NCBI GenBank assembly: GCA_023634235.1
Contig: JAMKCF010000008.1
Coordinates: 15,435,558-15,499,557, forward strand
Direction: 5' to 3'
Source: Pisaster brevispinus
Taxonomy: Eukaryota > Echinodermata > Asteroidea > Forcipulatida > Asteriidae
DNA: 64,000 bases
Shown here one piece after another: positions 29,181 to 39,500 of the stretch (its first letter is position 1; every line of letters begins with the position of its first letter). The translations under genes and the position numbers were made by a program. Below the pieces are notes generated by a model, which was not told the origin of the DNA, searched no databases, and saw nothing but the letters and a program-made list of their open reading frames with translations.

Positions 29181-32100
29181 CAAAGTCATGATAAGTACCT
29201 TTAATGTCGGATAAGAGCACAAAATCTCATCTTAAAAATTTGCCTAAATTTGCTTTGGTGTTAAAATGCTGGACTTGCCCAGAATAAGATATGTATGGTT
29301 GATGGTATGAAACCAAAAATTTAAACACATGTAGTAGATGTCGGAAATATATTACAAACGCCACCAGTCATTTTATATGAAATGGCATCAGTAGGGATTG
29401 CCCGCTTCTTTTCAAAGCATGCATAAATGTCTAAACTCAAAGTTGGGCTAATTAATACTAAGGTGCAATTTGTATGCTCTAGAATATTGTTATTATACAA
29501 AACTGAACACGGGCATTAATTAATATTGTTTATATTTTTATTTTTTTAAGATTTTGTTTTGGGAATACGAGTTAATTTTAAATAACTTGATACTGCAACA
29601 ATTTGATATTGCACTGATAATGTGCTCATTGGTTACGAGTTTATTAGTTAAATTTTTAGGTCTGATCAGTTTATTGGAGGGTTTAAAATATGTAAAACGA
29701 AGAGAAATTAAATAACAAAAAAATCATTTATAACATTCAATAGATTGTTATATTATTAGGTAGTTAGTTTCCAAAACAATCCTTATATACTTAATGAGAT
29801 AAAACTCTGGCAGTGTGAAGTTTATACAACAGATCAATTAAGGTACATGTACAACTCAGGGATTTCATGGCATTACATCTAAAAAGAGTTGTACCCCAAA
29901 GGTTTCTGCCGTCAGGGTTACGTTCCAACATGTACATGCAAGTACAGACAACATACGCACTAAAAACTCCGGGTCAGAATCAACCCAAATTCCGGGCATC
30001 ATGGGAGCTGACCTATCTCTGGGTCAGGCTGACTGGGAAACTGTAACACAAAAAAGGGATTTGAAATGTTTCAGTTTGATCCATTCCGGGTCATACTGAC
30101 CGAGAAATTGATCAGGCCTTACGGGACCCGAAATCCGGGACATGTCTGACCCAGAAGTTTCAGTTTATACAGTCATGGATATGGTTATGAAAATAAAATA
30201 TCCTCAAAAAAATATAATGAAATACCAAGCAATAAAAATGAGCTGTTTCACGTGATGTCACCCCTTTTTACGCTTAGTCTGCACTGGCTTGAAATGTTCC
30301 GACGCAATGTATTCCACTCGGCAGTTATGACATTACAAACAAAATCATGATCATAAATGCGGGTCTTCACAATCTTCATTCCCATTAGAACATTCATGAA
30401 AATATTTTAGTTAATCAATTACATTATAAAATTCATCACAATCGTATTAAAAAAAACCTCTTGAGTATGATGCGAAGATCGTCATAAATATCATTAAAAA
30501 AAATCCTCTTGAGTATGATGCGAAGATCGTCATAAATATTATACAAAATTATAAAAGTTAGTTTTTAGAAATAAAAGGAATTTTCGAAAGTACGATTGGG
30601 GCTTGGGCTCCGACTTCGGCACAATCTGCCTGTTTGTCCTATGCCAAAAGTGTACGGTTTCAGACATAGTGACGGAGCCCAAGCCGGAGCCCAGGGTCGG
30701 AGCCCAGGGTCGGAGCCCAGGGTCGGAGCCCAGGGTCGGAGTCAAAGATTAAGCCGCAGTTGTGAAAAGGGCCAAAGTGAACCTGAATCATCACTGTCAC
30801 CTGACACTGGAATAAAATGATGGGGGCTCTCATTGTCGTAGACCCACAGTTACAAATGTTTGCATAGGTTGTTTTTAGGCACCAAATGTAATTAAATATC
30901 TTTGAGAAGGCCTTCTGTAACTTCTGTAACAGTATTTAATTTTTCTCAGACGACCCCAATAAGATAAATAAGAAGTTTTAGTCATAGCTTTTCCCGGTTC
31001 TTTGGAGCAATTAAGCAGGCGATTTAAACATCGCATTAGGACCTATTTTATTTCGCGCAAAACAGTCGTTCAATTTCACTTTACGTGTAAGCAATCGTTC
31101 TATTGCGTCATGTGATTGAAAAGAACAATCATTCCAGAACCAACTCGAAAAAGCATTCAAATTTGCAACAGCTTTGAGCAGAATTCCCTAGATGCCTTGA
31201 TCGTGCACAAACAAATTATATATTTAAAAAAATACAAAATTATTCCTTTACTAAGCCTAGAAAAATGCAGTGGTGCTTTATAAGTGTATAAAGTAAGTGT
31301 GTAACTGTTATACGCTGTTTACTTTAATAGAAAAGTAAGTGCTAAATTCAGTAACAATTTCTACAAGTTATTTTTTGTTGTTGAAACGATTCTCCAGATC
31401 TCAATGGTTTGAATGAATATACTTTTTCCCAAAATAATGTTGTCAACCTCCCCCCCCCCCCCCCCCCCCTCAAAATAGACTTGTCAATAAACATGTCAGT
31501 ATTGAGATATCCACTTAAAAGTACTTTTTTTTTCTATAGCTGGTCCCTTAACTAAGGGAAATATTGTCAAGAATCTTAAAATCAAACAATCATCCTAGTG
31601 GTCGATTTCCAAAGGAGGAAATTTGTTATGAAGTGATGGACATTTTTTTTAAAGGCCTGTTTTTGGGGTCCTTCGAAAAAAGTAACATCTTGTTGTTCAT
31701 TACAAGGGCTGACCTACCCGTGGCGTAGGCTTTAATAGACGTTTCAGGTTATTTAAGCAAACTTTTTCCTGATTTTTCCCAGGGAAAAAAAAAATCAAAC
31801 ATCTATTGAAGCTGGAAGATTATCGTGTACGTTTTATATTTAACAATTGGTTTAAAATGTGGAGGATGTTGGTTCTAATCCCACCCAAGTTTCTGCATTA
31901 AGTCAGGAGTATACACGTGTGCGTTTTCGCGGCTGCAACCAATAACTGTTTCAGTCCTTGGCCAGTGATTTAACCAATGGCCAATTCCACCAAAAACACA
32001 CTCCTGTACTTATCACACAATCGGTGACAGGTATTCAAAAATTTTATTCTTTGTTCCCATGTAATTATTGCATCTGTTCAAAATAAATGTCTGTAGTTCA

Positions 32101-32375
32101 GAAAATAAAATGCCATTGCTCCTTTACAAATCTTAGGTAATTTTTGACAATATAAATACAAAAATAACATAGGACAGTTATAAACAAACAAAACCTATTT
32201 GGCGATAGTTGACCAGAGAGGGGAGTTGTCAAACCATCGGTTTTCCTCAGAACGGACACTCCTCATAAAGAGATTGATGTTCATGGTGTCAACGCTAACC
32301 TCACTTGATTTAACTCCCACCGTGTAAAGTCTTAAGTCTGACACATCTGCTGCTTATTATAGCCACTAATACGTT
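29181..32375. other. Gene-free AT-rich region with small repeats
   Basis: No exon or conserved protein was recognised. Contents include a MITE-like element (29963-30160), a 48-bp direct duplication (copies beginning at 30457 and 30505), a GC-rich patch at about 30595-30745 with four copies of a 13-bp unit (GAGCCCAGGGTCG) next to a 13-bp inverted repeat (GGCTTGGGCTCCG), and a run of about 20 C at 31450-31469. Open frames over the GC-rich patch on both strands are repeat-driven. Confidence 0.6.
29963..30160. mobile_element. MITE-like element with GGGTCAGA-type inverted ends
   Basis: A roughly 200-bp block begins with AAACTCCGGGTCAGA and ends with TCTGACCCAGAAGTTT, imperfect inverted repeats of each other. 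Inside are more GGGTCA/TGACC motifs (for example CTGGGTCAGGCTGACTGG near 30020 and CCGGGTCATACTGACC near 30087). There is no coding capacity. The shape is that of a non-autonomous DNA transposon; the family is unknown to me. Confidence 0.55.
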
Positions 32376-32588
32376 GGACCCAATTTCGTGTCTCTGATTA
32401 CAGTGAGCAAAAAAAATCCTGATTAACGTAAGCATATTTCACAGAGGAAATTTTGTTTGAGTGATCACTTACTTCACATTACTAAGCTTACGTTGCTAAC
32501 GCAGAACTTTGGTGCTAACCCTCAGTAAACGCAAATGGTGATCTAAAAAGCAAAATTCAGCAGTGAGACAGGCTTTGAAATCAGGTCC
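32376..32588. mobile_element. MITE-like element, GGACCCAATTTC family (diverged)
   Basis: Starts GGACCCAATTTCGTG and ends with TTTGAAATCAGGTCC, imperfectly inverted. The interior has the alternating GTAAGC/GCTTAC-like motifs seen in the better copy at 42533-42773. It has no coding potential. Confidence 0.5.
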
Positions 32589-32844
32589 AGTTCAAAGGTG
32601 AGAAAACATACATTGAAGTGGTCATTTATACACGTACTACCAACAATCATAACCCTATGTTCCTCTCTTCCTTCATTTCAGCTGCAACGGTTTTCATTTA
32701 GGTCTTTTCCAAACCTTCAGCTTCACCAGCCATTTAAAAAACATGCAGTCCCCCCAAAAAAATAAAATAACAATAAAAATACAACTCAGAAAGTTTTTGA
32801 TTGAGGCTGATCCAAAAGCAAAGACGAGGTTTGGGTAAGAACCT

Positions 32845-33023
32845 GGGTCCAATTTCATAAAGCTTTTAAACGGAAAATTCTTTAATTAGCAAGAAATGAG
32901 CGGGGTACAAGTGGAAACAATGTAAACTTTATGGAATGTTGGCTGGTAACCTGTTTCGGCTAAACAAGATTTTTCTGTGCTTAGCACATTTTTTGTGCTT
33001 ACAGGCTTTATGTTATTGGGCCC
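32845..33023. mobile_element. MITE-like element, GGGCCCAAT family
   Basis: A 179-bp block with inverted ends: GGGTCCAATTTCATAAAGC at the left, GCTTTATGTTATTGGGCCC at the right. Internal AAGCACAAAA-type motifs (TTAGCACATTTTTTGTGCTTACAGG) extend the right stem. It is non-coding and belongs to the same family as the elements at 40268, 40527 and 42533. Confidence 0.7.
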
Positions 33024-33479
33024 TGGTTAGTTCCGTTTTCTATGCTGTTACCAGTCAAGATCAAAGCAAAGATTCAAGATGGTGCAGATTGTAATTGACC
33101 CTTTAGTGACCATAACAGCTACAAGCGGCTTGACTTTACAAGTCCTTCCTAAAGGTATACCCTTCTCTCTCAGTTCATATTTATCATGTGTCCTTTCCTG
33201 GCAAGATGTGATTGCCGAAGCTGCTGTAGGTAATTAGACGAAAGTATTTAAATATCTGGAAAAAGGAGAAAAAGTTAGAAAAAAGAAGAAAAATTAGTAC
33301 AACTAATTTGAATTAAACAAAACTTTGATAAATTTAAAAACTGATGAAATCATTCCGTTTTCATAGCTCATTTTATTATCAAGACATTGAGATTCATAAG
33401 TATCTGCTAAGTTTTTGAAATTGTTACTGGCTTTTAGTTATTGTTTTGCTGGAATTGAAAGTCCTATGGGTAAAACTGT

Positions 33480-35260
33480 ATTCGATATAGAGGGACCATC
33501 TGAATTCAAGATCATATTGTTTGCAGGCCTCAAAACGAGGACCGGGAGTGATTATTTTCACTTAAGCTCTCAGTTTTGACCAGAATTAAAGCTCACAGGG
33601 GGGACACAATATGTGTAATCATTGGGGATGGTGCAAGTTCTAACAAATTTGGTTCTCCGGATATAAAATGTTTACATATTAAAGGTTAATTTAATGTAAG
33701 GACGCCATCGAGTCGTCATCATCGTGAAAATAACTGCGGTTTCATCTACACACTCAGGTCTAAGTATGTAAAGTTTTAGGTCTCAACCCTTTTTTGGCTA
33801 ATGAGATAAGACGTTTTTAAGTATGGAATAAGCACCTTTCAGTTTCGACCAGAAGTAAAGGTCACAGAGGGTCACACTTTGTGTAAAATTTTAAAAATAC
33901 GATCCAGGGTCTTTCACATGGACCAAAGATCTAGCATGTAGCAGTTATAGTTTTCCAGATATGTTTTTTTTTGTAAAAATTAAACATTGATTTAATGTTA
34001 TGACGTCATTGATGACATCATCATGCCGAAAACCTTTGTAGTTTCATTGACACACTAAGAAATAGGTACATGGTTAGCTTAAAGTCAAAACCCCTTTTTG
34101 GTTCACGAGATATGCTTTTTCCATACACAGTACATATACATATTAAACCTGAACGGGGATTAGCATCAATTCAATCCGATAGTTGAAAATTGAACCATGA
34201 TAAAATAATATTTTTTGAAAGTAAAAAAAAACAAAAACAAAAACCACTAGGCAAGTTCATGGATGAAACATATCAACATTATTGTAGACGAAAAAAGGAA
34301 TGCCCCATCTTTTTAACGATGATTTTGAAATCAGGCTTACCATTTTAATCACTGTGTCTGAAGGGCATACTCAGCGGGCCTAAAGCGCCTTTGGCAGGCA
34401 TGGTCACGTCGATCAACGTGACGTGGGTCTTGGTGTTTGATGAGAAACAAACCAATGTCGTTCTTTTTCAGTTGAAATTTTTGTCATTTAGTCAAAGTCA
34501 TACAAATCCCTAAAGCAGGTGGACATCTCAGTAAAACCTCCTCTTTTATTCCTTGTTTTCCATTAAGCCATCAGGCGAGCACAACGGAACTTAATTCACA
34601 ATGAACTTTGAATGAGTTTGAGTTTTTTATGTGCGGGACACTGTGTTGTTACAATGTACAAGAATAAGCAACGCAATGATACATTTCCGTTGTGTGGGAC
34701 TATACGCACAGGCTTCGTGGACTTTGAACCTTATGAATAATGGAGCGGACAGTCAGTTACAGCGCTTTTCTCTATACACAAATTAACTGCGGTTAATACT
34801 AGCGTTGGCTGTAACGCCCGTTTAGGACCAGAAGTTAAGATGATATTAGTATTATTTGTGTGCAAAAGTTTGAGCAGGTTAACAGACCTACAATCTGATA
34901 TAAAAATTGTGATGATATAACAATAAGTTCTTGAGATATGAATTTTTGAAATTTTTAACTTCCGGTTTGAACCGGAAATCAGGGTCAAATGAGGTCACAT
35001 TGTGTGGAGCGTTTTTAGAGTCATGACAGGCCTATCCGATGATGTACAGATTGTGAAAATCCATTGTGTAGTTTAGGAGTTATGATTTTTTCAAATATTA
35101 ACCTTTGAATTAATGTAACTCGACACCTGATGACGTCATCATGATGAAACCAAAAACGGTTTCATCTTCTATTGAATATATAACTATGTGTGAAGTTTCA
35201 AGTTTATGTGAGCTTAGGAAGTGTGTCTTTTTTTAACGGGACAATCTTGGGGGAAAAGAA
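33480..35260. repeat. Degenerate ~330-bp repeat units
   Basis: Three diverged units (about 33.49-33.83, 33.84-34.14 and 34.81-35.25 kb) share the same order of landmarks: a GACCAGAAGTAAAGGTCACAG-like block, a GGGTCACA..TGTGT block, a GACGTCATCATGATGAAA-like block, then GGTTTCATCTACACAC and a ..TATGTGAAGTTTCAAGT.. block. No open frame persists. It is an old unclassified repeat, followed by the (GAA)n/hairpin repeat at 35259-35340. Confidence 0.6.
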
Positions 35261-35340
35261 GAAGAAGAAGAAGAAGTATGAAAAAACAAAAAAACAAACA
35301 AAAACAAGAGGTGTTCCGGGCGGATTGCCCGAACACCTAA
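35259..35340. repeat. (GAA)n microsatellite plus hairpin repeat end
   Basis: A short GAA run and A-rich stretch lead into a hairpin at 35309-35338, with AGGTGTTC..GGGC pairing with GCCCGAACACCT around a GGATT-type loop. The layout of A-rich microsatellite plus terminal hairpin looks like the terminus of a dispersed mobile element. Confidence 0.55.
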
Positions 35341-35439
35341 TAAAAACTCCGTTAAAATATTTGGGAAAAATGTGTACAACTCTTAACAGATTTTTTGTTG
35401 CTAATTTGGTTTGAATTGTCCACGTGACAATATCATTTT

Positions 35440-35700
35440 GCTGTGTACACTGTTCTTGTTAGAACTTGTGTGCAGTACTACCCAAGTAAAGTTCAGAATT
35501 TGGGAAGATGTCTTAGTTCTGATGTCTTAGTTCTGTAAAGAACCGTTTTGCTAATTAGGTAATACACGGGGGTAGGAAATCAGCCTAGACTACTACTTAG
35601 CTTAGTGGATGGAGGGGACTTCTTGTGATTAACTTCACTCCTGCAGAGTGATGCGTCTCAACGAATCGACTAGCCTGCTCTAGTCATCATCAGGATATTT
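35440..35700. repeat. Dispersed repeat family R1, copy 1
   Basis: Shares a series of blocks with 41936-42160 and 49640-49990: CAGAATTTGGGA.., CTTAGTTCTG.AAAGAAC, GGGGTAGGAAATCAGCC, GACTACT.., GGGGACTTCTTGT.ATTAACTTCACT and GACTAGCCTGCTCTAGT. Non-coding. A second TCTTAGTTCTG copy at about 35510-35535 is a local duplication. Confidence 0.65.
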
Positions 35701-36119
35701 TGTTGGTTTTGCACTTGTGTATATAACAGACATGGGGAAGGCTTTTGCCCCCCCCAAAAAAAAAATAAAAATAAAAGAGAGAAGAGACCTTTAATAGACA
35801 AAGTGTCTGTCAGTTTTCTATGGCAACAAGAAGAGAAATTCAGCTGAAAAACTGAATGCCTGATATATTTCATCAAATCTTTTTCATACAGCAACCATTT
35901 GTTTTCTTTCCCTGCTATCAACTATGCCATTTGCAAGCTAGATTTTAAATGTCTGGATTCCCGACTAAAGAAAGTCTCATAACATTGGTCTGAGGTAGGA
36001 CAAGCTTGTACCCTCCAGATGGCATTAAATATTTGGCCGTTATTTCATTTTTTACCAAAGAGTCCTTCTACCATAACCATACTTCTACAAACAATCTGGA
36101 GACCTATCACCCTCACTCA

Positions 36120-36408
36120 CAGCTGAGACGCTGAATTGCGAAGAATGCGGCTACAACATGTTCGAGCCTCAAGCATGAAAAGGCAACTTTAGGCAGCCAG
36201 CCACATCAACCCGTATATGACCAAGGAGCTACGCCAGAGAGTGAATGTTTGATTTTTTTTAGAGGGAGAAAAACTCTCATAGCACAGGAGAGAACAACCG
36301 CACAACTCTACTCACATAATGGCCCTAGCAAGGAATCAAACCAGAGCCACAGTGGTGAGAGGCGAGCACTTTACGCACTAGCCATCCATGCCACCCTGCA
36401 GCATACAT
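36120..36408 (-). mobile_element. tRNA-headed SINE-like repeat R2, copy 1
   Basis: Colinear with 47355-47648: GCTGAATTGCGAAG, CCAGCCAC.TCAACCC, TGTTTGATTTTT, GGAGGGA.AAAA, CACAACTCTAC.CACAT and GCGAGCACTTTACGCACTAG. Read on the minus strand it starts GGTGGCATGGATGGCTAGTG and carries GGTTTGATTCC, resembling a tRNA B-box, so this is probably a tRNA-derived SINE. No functional tRNA fold is evident. Confidence 0.55.
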
Positions 36409-36476
36409 GGAAAGTCTGAAACAAAATAAATAAAGAAGTAAACTAAAGAAAATGCTTTCCGCCATCTAAATCATAC

Positions 36477-36596
36477 CTTGATTTCTTTGTCCTCTGAGCC
36501 AGTGAAGAGTAAACTATGACGCAAGGTTATGACATTGACGCTACCCTGGTGACGAGAGAGAACTTGGAGGGACAAAAAGTTCTTCAGATCCCAGAC
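36477..36596 (-). CDS. TRAF7: TRAF7-like exon 13: WD40 repeats 6-7
   Basis: Acceptor CCTCGTTTAG, donor ATCAAG|GTATGA, 40 codons. Encodes VWDLKNFLSLQVLSRHQGSV then LLFTGSEDKEIK. TRAF7 would end a few residues later after VW, so a tiny terminal exon is expected; otherwise reading through the donor stops at once (Lys-Val-stop). Confidence 0.88.
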
Positions 36597-39500
36597 CTAA
36601 ACGAGGAACATATATTGTTTCAATAGTGTTTTTTTAATTTCCGGTCAGTCAGCTAATAATAATAAAAAAGATAACTAGTTATATAACTATATATATAGCA
36701 CACATATCCTAAAAACTAGATCAAGGGGGCTTTAAAATATTATTATCCCTGCTCATCGGGCATATTTTTAAACAGTTTCTCTAACTTTCTCAACTCCCTG
36801 GGGAGCAAACAACCCTAAACTGCTTACATTAGCGCTGAGTGGTTAATCCCTCTCAGGTTCTCATGTATACAACTTGATTAAGAGAAGCAAATCCGGCTAA
36901 GTGCCTTGCTAAAGGACACAAGCGGCCTGACCAGGATTCGAACCAACACTTTGATGATTCACCCATCTGAACTTGAGTCTAATGCCACTTGTCACTCGGC
37001 CACAACACCCCACAAGCTAAGTAAAGCACTGTCTGTTTCATCATCAGCATCATTCTGATTAAGGGTAATGGTATTCATGGTTCATTGAGATACATACTAA
37101 TTACTGTTAGCATTTTCTAGCTCTTTTGTGTCATTGCTCAATTTTGTTCTCGCCACACTTTGAAGCATGAGTTTGCACTTGCCTACTTCTTATAATTTGG
37201 CTTGACTTGTATTTTTGTCACTGCAAATTATTTCTATATTGTTGGTTTTTGTGTATTAGTTTTGGACAAATATTGTCAAGCGCTCAGTGACTGGTTTTGA
37301 TGTTGGGCTCTGTATAAATCCTGCTTATTATCACTATTATGAGTACTATTACTATTATTTCTATATTACACAGTTCTTATATAGAACTTTATTACACTCG
37401 ATGAGTAGAAAATCATTCATAAATTTGGCGACCGGTAGGTAGAGCTATGTTTGAGTTATGACACCCATTAATATAGCACCTTGTAAGGAGCACCTTATAA
37501 GAAGAAAAAAAAGTGATGTGGCCCATTCACAGCCATTTCGCAGCCATTTATGTCAGATAACACCAGGGCAAACCCCTTCTCTTAACAATAAGTGAACTGG
37601 GTTCTTTTGCCTGCATTTCACAACACACAGGACCAATGGCTGAACATCCCATAAGATGGACGAAGCACTTATGGTTAAGTGACTTGCTCAAGGAAGTGTC
37701 ATGACCGGGACCTGAACCCACACTCTGAAAACGCTAGAACTTAAATCCAGTAAACAAGATCGCTTGGCCATGCACAAAATTATTTCTTTATTTGCAAATT
37801 AAAACATTACCAAAAACTAAAACAGAAAAATGGCAGAAGGAACATTTCTCGACTAGCGGCTGATACTTTTCGGCTACTCATGCTCATGTGTTGGGTACAT
37901 AAAAATATTGACCTCTAGTCAACAAATGGTCTTGTTCTTATTTGGCCTTAGCATCTTAGGTACTACCTAGCATCTCAGGTGCTACCTAGCATCTCAGTGC
38001 TACCTAGCATCACAGGTGCTACCTAGCATCACAGGTGCTACCTAGAATCTCAGGAGCTGCCTAGCATCAAGGTGCTACCTAGCATCACAGGTGCTGCCTA
38101 GCATCTCAGGTGCTACCTAGCATCACAGGAGCTGCCTAGCATCTAAGGTGCTACCTAGCATCACAGGTGCTGCTAGCATCACAGGTGCTACCTAGCATCA
38201 CAGGTGCTACCTAGCATCACAGGTGCTGCCTAGCATCACAGGCCTGCCTAGCATCTCAGGTGCTGCCTAGCATCACAGGTGCTACCTAGCATCACAGGTG
38301 CTACCTAGCATCTAAGGTGCTGCCTAGCATCACAGGCGCTGCTAGCATCACAGTTGCTACCTAGCATCACAGGTGCTACCTAGCATCACAGGTGCTACCT
38401 AGCATCACAGGAGCTGCCCTAGCAACTCAGGTGCTGGCTAGCATCTCAGGTGCTGCCTAGCATCTCAGGTGCTGCCTAGCATTTCAGGTAGTGCCTAGCA
38501 TCTCAGGTGCTGCCTAACATCTCAGGTGCTGCCTAGCATTACATGGTAATACCTAGCATTTCAGGTGCTGCCTAACATCACAGGTGCTGCCTAGCATCAC
38601 AGGTAATGCCTAGCATCACAAGTTGTGCTGCCTAGCATCTCAGGTGCTACCTAGCATATCAGAAGTACCCAAAAATTGGACTTGAAAAGAATTACATGTA
38701 CCTGCACTGTGTTGTCGTAGGAGCTTGATATGACAAACTGACCAGCGGGGCTCGTTGCCAAGTCGGTAACGATTCCAATATGACCGCCGAGGCATTTTAT
38801 GTGCTGGTGGGTGATGACGTCAAATATTTGCATATTCCTATTGTACGTGCCTGCACAGAAAAAAATTGTAAATTGAAAAATTCAAAAATAAAAACCTAAA
38901 AAAAATGTCTTTATTATTCAACTCAAGTCATTTCCATAAGCCAGATATCTAGCAGGAATTCAAAAGAGACAGTCGAAACAATCCTGTTGGTAAGTCATTA
39001 TGTAACATTCCTGCATATGTCATGCACGCCCTAAACTTTTGCTGATCCTGGCTCCGAAATGGCACACATTTGTGTTTTAGAAGATTCACCCATATCATAG
39101 TTCAAAAGCATTTCTTAGGGCAGCCATTGTTGATTCTAGTCTTTCAAAAAAGTATGTAAAAGCCAAGTCCAATAACTTCTTCTGGCATAAGTCATCAAAG
39201 AAAACAAGCTCAATGCAACTCCTACTGTGGGCTTCTGATGATCAGTGGAGCCAGTTTCTGTGAAGTGGATGTGGCTTACAGAGGAATTTTGTCACACTAA
39301 CAGGATTTACATGAAAAAGAACTGTTGAATTAAAAAACAAAAAAACAAAGCGAGCTATAGCCAAACTTAAGATATTGTATTATGTCACTCATTAGTGAAT
39401 GTGACTGTGTGAGTGCACAAATAAAAACAATAAAATAGTGCCTTTGTCACTTTATCATGTACCACAAAGGTTAACTTTTGTGAAAAACAAACTAACAAAA

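Noticed and set aside
28715..29204. Arg/Val and Pro/Asn dipeptide-like frames
   Set aside because: Simple translation of interstitial CCCTAA repeats.
30539..30820. Overlapping frames of 68 and 74 codons on opposite strands, GC-rich
   Set aside because: Driven by the 13-bp GAGCCCAGGGTCG repeat and its inverted partner; no domain.
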